A DNA stretch of 31,558 nt from DASQVO01 sp035640715. Lineage in GTDB: Bacteria > Actinomycetota > Actinomycetes > Streptosporangiales > Streptosporangiaceae. This document shows, in pieces, positions 1-9,908 of this stretch; within the stretch, counting starts at the first letter, position 1, and each line of letters starts with the position of its first letter. A model generated the notes under the pieces. The model did not search any database and was not told the origin of the DNA. It worked only from the letters and a program-made list of their open reading frames with translations. Location: contig DASQVO010000467.1 of the NCBI GenBank assembly GCA_035640715.1, positions 1-31,558 of the forward strand, given 5' to 3'. The translations under genes were made by a program, and so were the position numbers.

Positions 1-210
1 AGCCTTGCGGAAGCCACCGAGCCGTTTCTCCCAGCGGTACGAGATGCCGCTCGCAGGCAGCCAGCGCTCCAGTTCGGCCCGCATCATGTGCGGGTTGCGG
101 CGGCTGCCCGGCGCGGTCCTGATGTCGACGACCGCCGCTACACCTGCGCCGCGGAGCAGCTCCGTGATCCGCTCCGCCTGCGCAGTCCCGTGCCCGAACG
201 TAACAAGCAT
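1..210 (-). CDS. DUF488 family protein, N-terminal part
   Basis: The minus strand reads 70 codons from an ATG at 210 to the window edge, so the C-terminus is missing. The product begins MLVTFGHGTAQ and continues with VVDIRTAPGSRRNPHM and a segment ending YRWEKRLGG. This is the usual opening of DUF488 proteins: an early GHG/S, then D-x-R with proline and arginine, then the Y-x-x-x-x-x-LGG segment. The molecular function of the family is not settled. It sits downstream of, and on the same strand as, the oligopeptide-type ABC transporter, 76 bp after that gene ends, with no visible functional link. The family call is from remembered motifs and is fairly secure. Confidence 0.8.
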   Translation of the reverse strand, partial: MLVTFGHGTAQAERITELLRGAGVAAVVDIRTAPGSRRNPHMMRAELERWLPASGISYRWEKRLGGFRKA

Positions 211-286
211 TTTCAGCCAGCTCCCTGTGGTTAGTCTGGCACCGTGTTCGCGCCGGTGGTCTGGGGAGCGTGCTCGTCGTGCGGAG

Positions 287-2365
<2,079 letters not shown>

Positions 2366-2432
2366 GGGGCACCTCCCGGGATCATGGGCTGGCCGGGCTG
2401 ACGGCGGGCGCGGGATGGGCCCGAACGGACGC

Positions 2433-3362
2433 TCATCTGGCCTGGAGCCTGACCTCGAGCGCGGCCCGCAGCGCGTCGCCGATGAAGTTGAAGGCGACGA
2501 CGGTCAGGACGATGGCCAGGCCGGGCGGGTAGATGAGCCACCATTTGCCTTCGTACATGTAGTTGAGCCCGTCGGAGAGCATGCTGCCCCAGTTGGTGGC
2601 GGGCGGGGCCGGGCCCAGCCCCAGGTAGCTCAGCGCTGCCAGCAGCAGGATGGCGTTGGCCACCTCGAAGGTGGCCTGGACGACGATGGTGCCGACCGCG
2701 TTCGGGGTGATGTGGCGTAGCACGATCCACGTGCGCCGCCCGCCCATGGCCGTCGACGCCTGCACGAACTCCCGGGCACGCAGCGAGATGGCCTCGCCCC
2801 GGACGAGCCGGGCCGGGGCCAGCCAGGCCACGACGGCGACCACGACGATGAGGGCTCCGGTGGAGGGCCGGAACACGCTGGCCAGCAGCAGGATGAAGAT
2901 CAGCGGCGGGATGGAGAGCACGGAGTCGACGATGCGCATCATGACCGCGTCGACCGCGCCGCCGACGTACCCGGCGACGGCGCCCCACAGCGTGCCCACC
3001 ACCGTGGCCAGGGCGGCCGCGGCCACCCCGACGATCAGCGAGGACTGGCCGCTCACCATGAGCCGCCCGAGCACGTCGTAGCCGACGTTGTCGGTGCCGA
3101 GCGGGTGGGCCCCGCTGGGGGGTGTGTTGATGGCCGACAGGTTCGCGTGAACCTGGTCGGTGTGGTAGATGAGCGGGCCGGCGAAGCTGAACAGGACCAT
3201 CAGGCCCACGATGGCCACGCCCAGGACCGCCAGCCGGTTCTGCACGAAGACCGACAGGATCATCCGCCAGGCGCTGCCCCCGGCGGCCGCGGCGCCCCCG
3301 TCAGCAGGCGGCTCGGTGCCCGGCGGCGGGCCGGACGGCTCCCCGGCCAGGATCATGCTCAT
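2433..3362 (-). CDS. ABC transporter permease, DppC/OppC type
   Basis: 309 aa. The ATG at 3362 is preceded by GAAGGAGG eleven bases upstream, which decides the start. After a Pro/Gly-rich cytoplasmic leader of about 30 residues comes the first membrane helix (LAVLGVAIVGLMVLFSFAGPL) and an extracytoplasmic stretch ending HPLGTDNVGYDVLGRLM, a hallmark of DppC/OppC permeases. Further helices follow. A coupling segment near LVRGEAISLRAREFVQASTA should contact the ATPase. The last part, FIGDALRAALEVRLQAR, matches the usual C-terminal GDxLRDxLDP region with the final DP missing. It is the second permease of the operon and pairs with the DppB-like protein encoded 64 bp upstream. Confidence 0.93.
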   Translation of the reverse strand: MSMILAGEPSGPPPGTEPPADGGAAAAGGSAWRMILSVFVQNRLAVLGVAIVGLMVLFSFAGPLIYHTDQVHANLSAINTPPSGAHPLGTDNVGYDVLGRLMVSGQSSLIVGVAAAALATVVGTLWGAVAGYVGGAVDAVMMRIVDSVLSIPPLIFILLLASVFRPSTGALIVVVAVVAWLAPARLVRGEAISLRAREFVQASTAMGGRRTWIVLRHITPNAVGTIVVQATFEVANAILLLAALSYLGLGPAPPATNWGSMLSDGLNYMYEGKWWLIYPPGLAIVLTVVAFNFIGDALRAALEVRLQAR

Positions 3363-3426
3363 GGTGCGGCGAGCCTCCTTCGGGGCAGATGCCCGGTGGC
3401 TGCGCGCGCGGTCACGGCCCGGCCCG

Positions 3427-4374
3427 TCACGACAGGCGCACCCGCGGGTCAGCCACGGCGTAGAGCACGTCGGCCAGCATGGAGCCGACCACCGTGGCGG
3501 TGGCGACGACGACGGTCGATCCCAGCAGCACCGGGAAGTCGTGGGACGTCGCCGCGTTCCAGATGAGCAGGCCCATGCCCGGGTAGTTGAACACCGACTC
3601 GGTGATCACGGCGCCGGAGATCGTGACCGGCAGGCTGAGGCCGATCAGCGTGATGATCGGGATCACCGAGTTGCGGAACAGATGCCGGAACAGGATGGTC
3701 CGTTCCGGGACGCCCATGGCCCGGGCCGTGCGGATGTAGTCCTGGAGCAGGTTCTCGATGGCGCTGGAGCGCATGAACCGGCTGAACGCGGCGATCGTGA
3801 CCAGGGCCAGCGTCATGACCGGCAGCACCATGGCCAGCGGATCATGCAGGACCGCCGCGACCGTGGCGCCCTGGGGCGCCTCGGCCGGCAGCAGCCGCCA
3901 GCTTACGGCGAAGCCGAGGATCAGCAGGATGCCCAGCCAGAAGCTCGGCATCGAGTAGGCGATGAACGAGGCACCCGTGACCACGTAGTCGACGACGCTA
4001 TTGCGGCGCAGGGCCTGGAGTATGCCCAGCGGTATCGCGATGACCAGGGCGACCAGGTAGGACAGGCCGAGCAGGAGCGCGCTCTTCGGGAGGTCCTGGC
4101 CGAGCAGAGACAGCACTGTCTGGTTGTACTGGTAGGAGTACCCGAGGTTGCCATGGACCAGCTGGTCCAGGAACCTCCCGTACTGGACCACGAGAGGCTT
4201 GTTATAGCCGTTCGCGACGATGAACTGCTGGACCTGCTGGGCGCTCGCCTCAGGGCCGAGCATGCCACGGGCTGGCCCGCCGGGCAGCGCGTGCAGGATG
4301 ATGAAGACGATGATCGTCACGCCGAAGACGACCGCGATCGCCTGGGCCACCCGGCCGGCGAGGTAAGCACCCAC
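3427..4374 (-). CDS. ABC transporter permease, DppB/OppB type
   Basis: 315 aa from a GTG at 4374, with GGAGG seven bases upstream. It opens MGAYLAGRVAQAIAVVFGVTII, the standard first helix of DppB/OppB permeases, followed by the FIILHALPGGPA motif and a periplasmic part containing YGRFLDQLVHGNLGYSY. Five further hydrophobic helices can be seen. The conserved coupling region YIRTARAMGVPERTILFRHLFRNSVIPIIT lies at about residues 210-240. The end, LADVLYAVADPRVRLS, is the usual family ending. With the DppC-like partner it should form the membrane channel. It lies 60 bp downstream of the binding-protein gene and is evidently co-transcribed with it. Confidence 0.94.
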   Translation of the reverse strand: MGAYLAGRVAQAIAVVFGVTIIVFIILHALPGGPARGMLGPEASAQQVQQFIVANGYNKPLVVQYGRFLDQLVHGNLGYSYQYNQTVLSLLGQDLPKSALLLGLSYLVALVIAIPLGILQALRRNSVVDYVVTGASFIAYSMPSFWLGILLILGFAVSWRLLPAEAPQGATVAAVLHDPLAMVLPVMTLALVTIAAFSRFMRSSAIENLLQDYIRTARAMGVPERTILFRHLFRNSVIPIITLIGLSLPVTISGAVITESVFNYPGMGLLIWNAATSHDFPVLLGSTVVVATATVVGSMLADVLYAVADPRVRLS

Positions 4375-4434
4375 CGGGCCACCTCCGGGCTGGCACCATG
4401 CCTGGCCGCCGTCCTGGGCAAGGGCCTGTGACTA

Positions 4435-6261
4435 TCACTTGGTGAAGTACCAGGATTCGGGGGCGATGTTGAATGTCGGCTCCTGCGGCGTGACCCCCTG
4501 CAGTTTGTTCTGCACCTCCGTCAGCTGGTAGTCGGCCTTGGGCATGAAGACCGCCGGGAGGTTCGCGGCCAGGTAGTTCTCGTCGGCCGGCAGGGTCCCG
4601 GTCTCATGATCGGTGGCTGTGATGAGGCTGTCCGCCGTGGCGCTGCTGTAGCTACCGAAGTTGTCACCGGCCCCGGTGCCGAAGATGAGGTCCCCGTTGG
4701 GGAAGTGGTCCATGCTGTAGCTCCACCCGCCTCCCCAGTTGTCCAGCTGCCAGCTGCAGCTCGCCTGCGACGGCTTGCACGGGACCGAATTGCTGATCAC
4801 CTGGTCGAAGGGCGCCTGCGACAGGTTCAGGACGATCCCGACCTGTGAGGCCGTGGACTGCAAGGCCTGCATCTCCTGCGAGACCTCCGTGATGCCGCTG
4901 GCGTACAGGAGGCTGAAGCTGAGCTTCGCGCCGGCCGCTATCCCGGCCCCGCAGTCCGACGACCCGGTACCCGGGCTGGTGCAGGTCGTCGCGCCGTTGG
5001 GCCGCACCGTCCACCCGTGGCTGGTCAGCAGCTGCCGGGCCGCGGACACGCTGAACGGATAGGGGTTGGCCTTCTCATAGCTGTCGATGTAGGGATTGGG
5101 CGGGTCGACCGGGACCGGCCCGTATGTCGGCGTCGCGTACCCCTGCCAGATCTTGCTGATGTACTCCGGCTGGTTGATCAGATGCTGAAGGGCCTGGCGG
5201 AAGTAGAGCTGCCGGAAGATCGGCCCGACGGTGGGGTTATTGAAGTTCTCGGGGAAGTAGTTGATCCCGGCATCCAGCCAGGGGGAAAGGGAATAGCCGG
5301 ACCCCGCGATGAGCTGCTCCTGCGATATGTCGGTGACCGGCAGGTAGCCGACGCTGATCTGGCCGCTGCGCAGCACGTTGAGCTCGGCCGACTCGGTGGT
5401 GAACGGTTCCTCGATGAATTCCGAGAGCTTCGGCTTCACCGGCCCGGAGTATTTCGGGTTGGGCTTGAACGCCGAATAGCCGGTGGTCTGGTAGCCGGCC
5501 AGGCGCCAGGGGCCGTCGACCACCTGCCACAGCGGCGAGGTGGCGTACGTGGAGACCTGCTTGGCCTGGGAGTAGAGGTACTGCCACACCGCCGGGCAGG
5601 ACGACACCGTTGTCGCGCAGCTTCCCGCGGTGCTGGCCGACGTCTTGTCCCACGCCATGGGCAGCGGGGTGATCTGGGAGAGCTCGTTCGCGGTGAAATA
5701 GTCCGGGTTGTAGGCGCTCTTGAACGACAGGGTGATGGTGCTCTGGCTGTCGATCTTGTACCCGCTGAGGTTGTCCGGCAGCCCGCCGGGCACGTAGTAC
5801 GCCCAGTTCTGCTTTTCGGCCGTGAGCATGTTGAGCCAGAACGCGACATCCTGGGCGGTGACGGCCTCCCCATTCGACCAGCGGTAATTCTTGAGCGTGA
5901 TGGTGACGGTCTTGTCGCCGTTCCCGTACACGGGCGGGTCGGCCAGGCTCAGCTCGTCGTTGAGCACCGGCTGGCCGTTCTGCCCGAACCAGTACAGCGG
6001 GCGGTACATGAGGTACTCGAACTGGTTGCGGTTATCGATCGAGCTGTGGGCGCTGTCGATGAACGGGAAGATCCAGTCCGGCGTGGCACCGGCCGGAAGA
6101 GCGAAGGTGGCCACGCCGCCGGAAACGGGGGTACCTGGTTTACCGCCCGTTCCGGAATTCCCGCTCCCGCCCGAGCAGGCCGCGACAAGAAGGGCTCCGG
6201 CCGCAATGCCCGAGGCAGCAGACAGCAGGCGCCTGAGCCGGCGTCGCGCACGTATTGACAT
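4435..6261 (-). CDS. Family 5 extracellular solute-binding lipoprotein (SBP_bac_5)
   Basis: 608 aa from an ATG at 6261 with GAGGA nine bases upstream. A twin-Arg-like basic stretch (residues 3-11) and hydrophobic segment end in the lipobox LVAAC, making Cys29 the likely lipidated first residue of the mature protein. A Ser/Gly linker follows. The body has family-5 features: an opening about an initial placement of the ligand (FEYLMYRPLYWFGQNGQ), YRWSNGEAVTAQDVAFWL, and a helix with FRQALQHLINQPEYI. It should deliver substrate to the permeases encoded downstream. Family members bind peptides, opines, glycosides or metals. The two oxidoreductases next door make a sugar-like ligand more likely than a peptide, but that is inference. 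Confidence 0.92.
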   Translation of the reverse strand: MSIRARRRLRRLLSAASGIAAGALLVAACSGGSGNSGTGGKPGTPVSGGVATFALPAGATPDWIFPFIDSAHSSIDNRNQFEYLMYRPLYWFGQNGQPVLNDELSLADPPVYGNGDKTVTITLKNYRWSNGEAVTAQDVAFWLNMLTAEKQNWAYYVPGGLPDNLSGYKIDSQSTITLSFKSAYNPDYFTANELSQITPLPMAWDKTSASTAGSCATTVSSCPAVWQYLYSQAKQVSTYATSPLWQVVDGPWRLAGYQTTGYSAFKPNPKYSGPVKPKLSEFIEEPFTTESAELNVLRSGQISVGYLPVTDISQEQLIAGSGYSLSPWLDAGINYFPENFNNPTVGPIFRQLYFRQALQHLINQPEYISKIWQGYATPTYGPVPVDPPNPYIDSYEKANPYPFSVSAARQLLTSHGWTVRPNGATTCTSPGTGSSDCGAGIAAGAKLSFSLLYASGITEVSQEMQALQSTASQVGIVLNLSQAPFDQVISNSVPCKPSQASCSWQLDNWGGGWSYSMDHFPNGDLIFGTGAGDNFGSYSSATADSLITATDHETGTLPADENYLAANLPAVFMPKADYQLTEVQNKLQGVTPQEPTFNIAPESWYFTK

Positions 6262-6325
6262 TTACCCACGTCCTCACTCTGCGAAAACCGCAGTTCTGCT
6301 CGTAGAGTGACGTAAGAGGAAAACG

Positions 6326-6343
6326 ATGTCAAGATCTCGACAT
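6326..6343. promoter_or_regulatory. 18-bp near-perfect palindrome upstream of the lipoprotein gene (candidate operator)
   Basis: ATGTCAAGATCTCGACAT pairs at 8 of 9 positions around the AGATCT centre. Read on the minus strand it contains a perfect TTGACA (6332 to 6327), pointing at the binding-protein gene 66 bp away. No good -10 box follows at 17 bp, so the promoter itself is uncertain. The size and symmetry fit a LacI- or GntR-type operator. Confidence 0.45.
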
Positions 6344-6356
6344 TTCGGGATACATG

Positions 6357-6369
6357 AACTTAACAAGTT
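6357..6369. repeat. Perfect inverted repeat AACTT-aac-AAGTT
   Basis: A 5-3-5 inverted repeat lies 13 bp from the 18-bp palindrome, in the AT-richer gap between the oxidoreductase and lipoprotein genes. It could be a second operator or a weak stem. No T-run marks it as a terminator. Confidence 0.3.
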
Positions 6370-6442
6370 GTCCTCAGCAGGAAACATGAGGGCCGGGTCC
6401 GCCATCGTCGCCGGCGTGCTCTAAGACGTGCTCTGAGAGAGG

Positions 6443-7588
6443 TCAGCCTTCGACCCGGACCGCTTGTTCCTGTGCCTGCAGACTCAGTTCCGCGGCCCGG
6501 AAGGCGTGCTCCTGGGTCATGGCCCGCTCGGTCCCCTCCAGGCAGTCGAGGATGAGCTCACCGAAGAACGGGTAGCCGACCTTGCCCGCCACGGGGATGT
6601 GGTGCTCCCCGCCGGAGTTGGCCAGGTACACGTGGTCGCCGTCGGGTTCGCGGGCCACGTCGATGTACTTCCGGAGTTCGATATAGCCCTCGGTGCCGAG
6701 AATGAATGTCCGCCCATCACCCCAGGTGCCGAGGCCGCCGGGCGTGAACCAGTCGACCCGGCAGTACCCGGTGACGCCATTGCCGAGCACGACCGTGACG
6801 TCACCGAAATCCTCGATGCCCGGGTACTCCTTGTGTGCGTAGTTCGCGACGCGCGCCGACGTGATGACGGCCTCGTCGGAACCGCCGTAGTAGAGCACCT
6901 GCTCGAGCTGATGGCTGCCGATGTCGCAGAGGATCCCGCCCGTCGCATCGTGGTCGAAGAACCAGGCGGGCCGGCTGGGTGCGTTCATCCTGTGGGGACC
7001 CATGCCGAGCACCTGCACGACCCGTCCGATGGCGCCGTCCCTGACGAGCTGGCCGGCGAACACGGCGCTTTCCACATGCAGCCGTTCGCTGTAGTAGACC
7101 GCGTACTTCCTGCCGGTCTCAGCCACCTTGGCCCGTGCCGCAGCGAGCTGGCCCAGCGTGGTCATGGGCGGTTTATCGACAAAATAATGCTTGCCGTGCT
7201 CCATGACCCGCAGGCCCAGCCCGGCTCGCTCCCGGGGGATCTTCGCACTGGCGATGAGCTGTACACGGTCATCGTCCAGGACGGCATCCTCCGTCGGCGC
7301 CGCCCGGACACCCGGGTATCGCCGGCAGAACTCGGCCACTTTCCCGGGGTCATCGTCATAGACCCACCGGAGCTGGCCGCCAGCCTCAACGAGCCCGTTG
7401 CACATCCCGTTGATGTGACCGTGGTCGAGGCCGATGGCCGCGAACACGAAGTCGCCCGGCGAACAGACCGGCCGGGAACGCCCGGCAGGCGCGTAGGTCA
7501 TGCCATCCTGGTTCGGCACTGCCGTGCCCGTCCTCTCCTCGGCTCGTGGCGTCACCGCGACATCACGCAGGTCGGCAGAATTATTCAC
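6443..7588 (-). CDS. Gfo/Idh/MocA family oxidoreductase
   Basis: 381 aa if the ATG at 7588 is used. The recognisable domain begins only at about residue 46 (FVFAAIGLDHGHINGM), and an alternative ATG at 7501 with AGGA five bases upstream would remove 29 residues, so the start is open. The nucleotide-binding loop reads GLDHGH rather than the classical GxGxxG. The family E-K-P motif appears as DKP at residues 138-140. A GGILCDIGSHQLEQ segment carries the usual active-site histidine region. Such enzymes oxidise or reduce sugars and inositols with NAD(P). It lies 181 bp upstream of the binding-protein gene on the same strand and diverges from a second family member, suggesting one catabolic unit. 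The substrate is unknown. Confidence 0.85.
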   Translation of the reverse strand: MNNSADLRDVAVTPRAEERTGTAVPNQDGMTYAPAGRSRPVCSPGDFVFAAIGLDHGHINGMCNGLVEAGGQLRWVYDDDPGKVAEFCRRYPGVRAAPTEDAVLDDDRVQLIASAKIPRERAGLGLRVMEHGKHYFVDKPPMTTLGQLAAARAKVAETGRKYAVYYSERLHVESAVFAGQLVRDGAIGRVVQVLGMGPHRMNAPSRPAWFFDHDATGGILCDIGSHQLEQVLYYGGSDEAVITSARVANYAHKEYPGIEDFGDVTVVLGNGVTGYCRVDWFTPGGLGTWGDGRTFILGTEGYIELRKYIDVAREPDGDHVYLANSGGEHHIPVAGKVGYPFFGELILDCLEGTERAMTQEHAFRAAELSLQAQEQAVRVEG

Positions 7589-7592
7589 TACT

Positions 7593-7604
7593 AATGTTCA
7601 CATT
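7593..7604. promoter_or_regulatory. Palindrome AATGT-tc-ACATT (candidate operator)
   Basis: A perfect 5-2-5 palindrome ends four bases before the possible ATG at 7588. It contains TGTTCA, which recurs twice further into the same divergent gap, in both orientations. If a repressor binds here it would block the start of the minus-strand oxidoreductase transcript. Confidence 0.35.
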
Positions 7605-7652
7605 GGTTTTCGCAGGTATCCGCTCGCCGGCACCCCATGCGTTTCTCCAGAC

Positions 7653-7682
7653 TTGACCGAAGCTAAGCCCTCATGCTATACA
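7653..7682 (+). promoter_or_regulatory. Sigma70-type promoter with extended -10, toward the plus-strand oxidoreductase
   Basis: TTGACC at 7653-7658 is followed after 18 bp by TATACA at 7677-7682, with TG placed for an extended -10 (TGCTATACA). This is one of the best housekeeping-type promoters in the window. It would give a 5' leader of about 180 nt before the ATG at 7869, containing the 9-bp inverted repeat at 7747-7780. Confidence 0.5.
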
Positions 7683-7746
7683 TTTTAATGGTATGGAGAA
7701 GCGGAAAGCGAATCATTACCGCGAGGCCGCTAGCCGGGAAATACAA

Positions 7747-7780
7747 TGAACAATTGCAGACTTTCAGGGATAATTGTTCA
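7747..7780. repeat. 9-bp perfect inverted repeat TGAACAATT / AATTGTTCA with 16-nt spacer
   Basis: The arms lie at 7747-7755 and 7772-7780. Each holds TGTTCA or its complement. The AT-rich composition contrasts with the surrounding GC-rich DNA. It is either a pair of operator half-sites downstream of the promoter or a stem in the 5' leader of the plus-strand oxidoreductase gene. Confidence 0.4.
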
Positions 7781-7868
7781 GAACGTCGATTTCCGTCCAG
7801 CGGAACGCCGGGCACGGCAGGGCTTCAGTGCCGGCGGCTGACATGAAATTCGCGGGAGATGACAGGCC

Positions 7869-8939
7869 ATGATCACCGCGAAACGGCGCTACGGCTTTGG
7901 GATTATCGGCTGTGGCGTCATCGCCCCCACGCATGCCGCCGCCCTGGCTGGCTTGCCCAATGCGCACCTGGTGGCGGTCACCGACATCGTCCCGGGGAAG
8001 GCCGAGGCGTTCGCCGGGGAACACGGGGTGGCGTGGGAGGCCGATCTTGACGCTCTCCTCACCCGGCCGGATATCGACGCCGTCAGCGTCTGTGTGCCGA
8101 GTGGGCTGCACGCAGAAATCGGCATCAGGGCGGCGCTCGCCGGCAAGCACCTTGTGGTGGAGAAACCAATTGACATCACCGTGGCAGCCGCCGACCGGCT
8201 CCTCGATGCCGCCGCGTCCGCCGGCGTGCTGCTTACCGTCATCTCCCAGCATCGCTTCGATCCCGGTGTCCGCCGGCTACGGGAACTGGTGGACCAGGGG
8301 CGGCTAGGGCGCCTGATACTCGGTGATGCCATCGTCAAGTGGTACCGCAGCCAGGATTACTACGACAGCGGCGGCTGGCGGGGGACCTGGGCGGTCGATG
8401 GGGGCGGTGCGCTCATGAACCAGGGGGTTCACTACGTGGACCTGTTGTGCTGGATTATGGGCACCGTCGATGAGGTCATGGCCCTCTGCGCGACCCAGGC
8501 TCACACTATTGAGGTGGAGGATGTCGCCCTGGCCCTGCTGCGGTTCCGTTCGGGCGCGGTGGGGCTCCTGCAAGCCAGTACCGCCACCTACCCCGGTCTT
8601 CCCGAACGTCTGGAAATCTCCGGAACGGGCGGCTCCGTCATCGTCGAGGCCGGTGACATCCGCTTGACCGAATTGGCCGATGAGAAGGGGGACGTTGGCG
8701 CATACGGCAGCAAGCTCAGGCCATCTTCCCCGCTTGCAGCCACGGCGGCCACCGATCCAGCGGCGGTTGCCAGCGACGCGCACCGGGCTCAGTTCGCGGA
8801 CTTCCTCACCGCGCTCGACAGCGGCGGGCAACCGTCCGTTACCGGGGAGGAGGCCCGGGCCAGCGTGGCCGTGATCCGCGCCGTCTATGATTCCGCCAGC
8901 TCGGGACGTCCGGTCGCGCCGGCGAATCGCCGCGGCTGA
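7869..8939 (+). CDS. Gfo/Idh/MocA family oxidoreductase
   Basis: 356 aa. The N-terminal Rossmann domain starts YGFGIIGCGVIAPTHAAAL (GxGxxA loop near residues 14-19). Asp39 at the end of the second strand (VAVTDI) suggests NAD preference. The family motif E-K-P is at 98-100 (HLVVEKPIDI). The active-site region is GGGALMNQGVHYVDLLCW, followed by the C-terminal beta-sheet domain that contains QASTATYPGLPERLEISGTGGS. ATG 7869 follows a weak GGGAGATGACAGG. Members act on inositol, glucose derivatives, sugar acids or N-glycans. It is transcribed away from the transporter cluster but shares the divergent gap with the other oxidoreductase, so the two probably share control. Confidence 0.93.
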   Translation: MITAKRRYGFGIIGCGVIAPTHAAALAGLPNAHLVAVTDIVPGKAEAFAGEHGVAWEADLDALLTRPDIDAVSVCVPSGLHAEIGIRAALAGKHLVVEKPIDITVAAADRLLDAAASAGVLLTVISQHRFDPGVRRLRELVDQGRLGRLILGDAIVKWYRSQDYYDSGGWRGTWAVDGGGALMNQGVHYVDLLCWIMGTVDEVMALCATQAHTIEVEDVALALLRFRSGAVGLLQASTATYPGLPERLEISGTGGSVIVEAGDIRLTELADEKGDVGAYGSKLRPSSPLAATAATDPAAVASDAHRAQFADFLTALDSGGQPSVTGEEARASVAVIRAVYDSASSGRPVAPANRRG

Positions 8940-8983
8940 CTGCGGGGTTTCAAAATCCGGCCGTAGCCGCTGGGAGCGACCGC

Positions 8984-9000
8984 ATCCGCTCGTGGCGGAT
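8984..9000 (+). terminator. Short hairpin after the oxidoreductase gene
   Basis: ATCCGC-tcgtg-GCGGAT forms a 6-bp stem with a 5-nt loop 45 bp after the stop codon. There is no T-run, as is common for terminators in GC-rich actinomycetes. It could equally be incidental. Confidence 0.3.
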
Positions 9001-9041
9001 CCGCGTAAGGCGATCAGAAGCCGGCGCGATCTTGAGACTGC

Positions 9042-9068
9042 CTAGATTTGCCGACACTAGATTGCCGG
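9042..9068 (+). promoter_or_regulatory. Near-repeat with -10 box for a probably leaderless MBL-fold gene
   Basis: CTAGATTTGCCG at 9042 is repeated as CTAGATTGCCGG at 9057, one base apart in length. The second copy holds TAGATT (9058-9063), a good -10 box placed exactly six bases before the ATG at 9070. No Shine-Dalgarno sequence precedes that ATG. The nearest -35-like sequence, TTGAGA at 9032-9037, is 20 bp away and too far. Confidence 0.4.
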
Positions 9069-9069
9069 C

Positions 9070-9855
9070 ATGGAGATGATCGAACTAGTACCGGGCCTGC
9101 TGATTATGTTCCGGTTCAGCGTCGGCCAGGCGTATCTGTGGCGCGATCCGGGGTCGCTGACCCTCATCGATGCCGGGCCGCCCGGCAACGGCGCGGGAAT
9201 GGCAGCGGCCCTCGGGCGCCTCGGACTCGGGGTCAGCGATCTGCACCGCGTCGTCCTCACGCATTTTCATGGCGACCACGTCGGCTCGGCATCCGACGTC
9301 GCTTCATGGGGGAAGGCCACCGTGATGGCTCACCGCAGTGAGGCACCGGTGATCCGTGGCAGCATGCTGGGGCTGCCGCCGGTCCTCACTGAGGAGGAGC
9401 GCCCACTGCACGCACGCATTGTCGCTGCCGCCAGCTACACCGACGCCACCGCCGGTGACGCCACCGGCGGCGAGAGCGACGGCCTCACCCGCGTGCCTGC
9501 GTGCCGCGTCGACCAGGAGCTTTCCGACGGGGACCTGATCGATTTCGGCGGCGGCGCAGCGGTGATCGGCGTCCCCGGGCACACCGATGGCAGCATCGCG
9601 ATCCATCTCCCGGCGCACCGCCTGCTGTTTACAGGTGACAGTGTGGCCAGGACGCCTGACGGGCGGGTGATCCTCGGGCCGTTCAACGTGGATCGCAAGG
9701 AAGCGATCGCTTCCTTCAGGAAACTCGCGGAGTTCGACGTGGACGTCGCCTGCTTCGGGCACGGCGATCCGCTGCTCCGTGACGCGGCACCAGCCTTGCG
9801 CACTGCGGTCCAGCAAGAAGGCTTCGGCCTGGCCTCCCTGGCGACGGCCCGCTGA
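9070..9855 (+). CDS. MBL-fold metallo-hydrolase
   Basis: 261 aa. The metal-binding signature HFHGDH lies at residues 65-70, followed by His171 (GHTDGS), Asp190 (FTGDSVAR) and His231 (FGHGDPL), the full ligand set of a dinuclear zinc or iron metallo-beta-lactamase fold hydrolase. The N-terminus (VPGLLIMFRFSVGQAYLW) is typical of the generic glyoxalase II/quorum-lactonase-like branch. The substrate cannot be told. There is no signal peptide, so it is cytoplasmic. The start at 9070 is supported by a -10 box six bases upstream (leaderless). It stands alone, convergent with the tetR gene that ends 53 bp away. Confidence 0.92.
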   Translation: MEMIELVPGLLIMFRFSVGQAYLWRDPGSLTLIDAGPPGNGAGMAAALGRLGLGVSDLHRVVLTHFHGDHVGSASDVASWGKATVMAHRSEAPVIRGSMLGLPPVLTEEERPLHARIVAAASYTDATAGDATGGESDGLTRVPACRVDQELSDGDLIDFGGGAAVIGVPGHTDGSIAIHLPAHRLLFTGDSVARTPDGRVILGPFNVDRKEAIASFRKLAEFDVDVACFGHGDPLLRDAAPALRTAVQQEGFGLASLATAR

Positions 9856-9908
9856 GGCCGCAGATCAGGCACCGTTCGGTCAGGCGCCGCGTGAACCCCG
9901 CGCGGAAG

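Noticed and set aside
3169..4431. Plus-strand frame of 420 codons opposite the two permease genes
   Set aside because: Antisense shadow of DppB/DppC. The translation is Asp/Arg/His/Gln-rich and has no helices or motifs.
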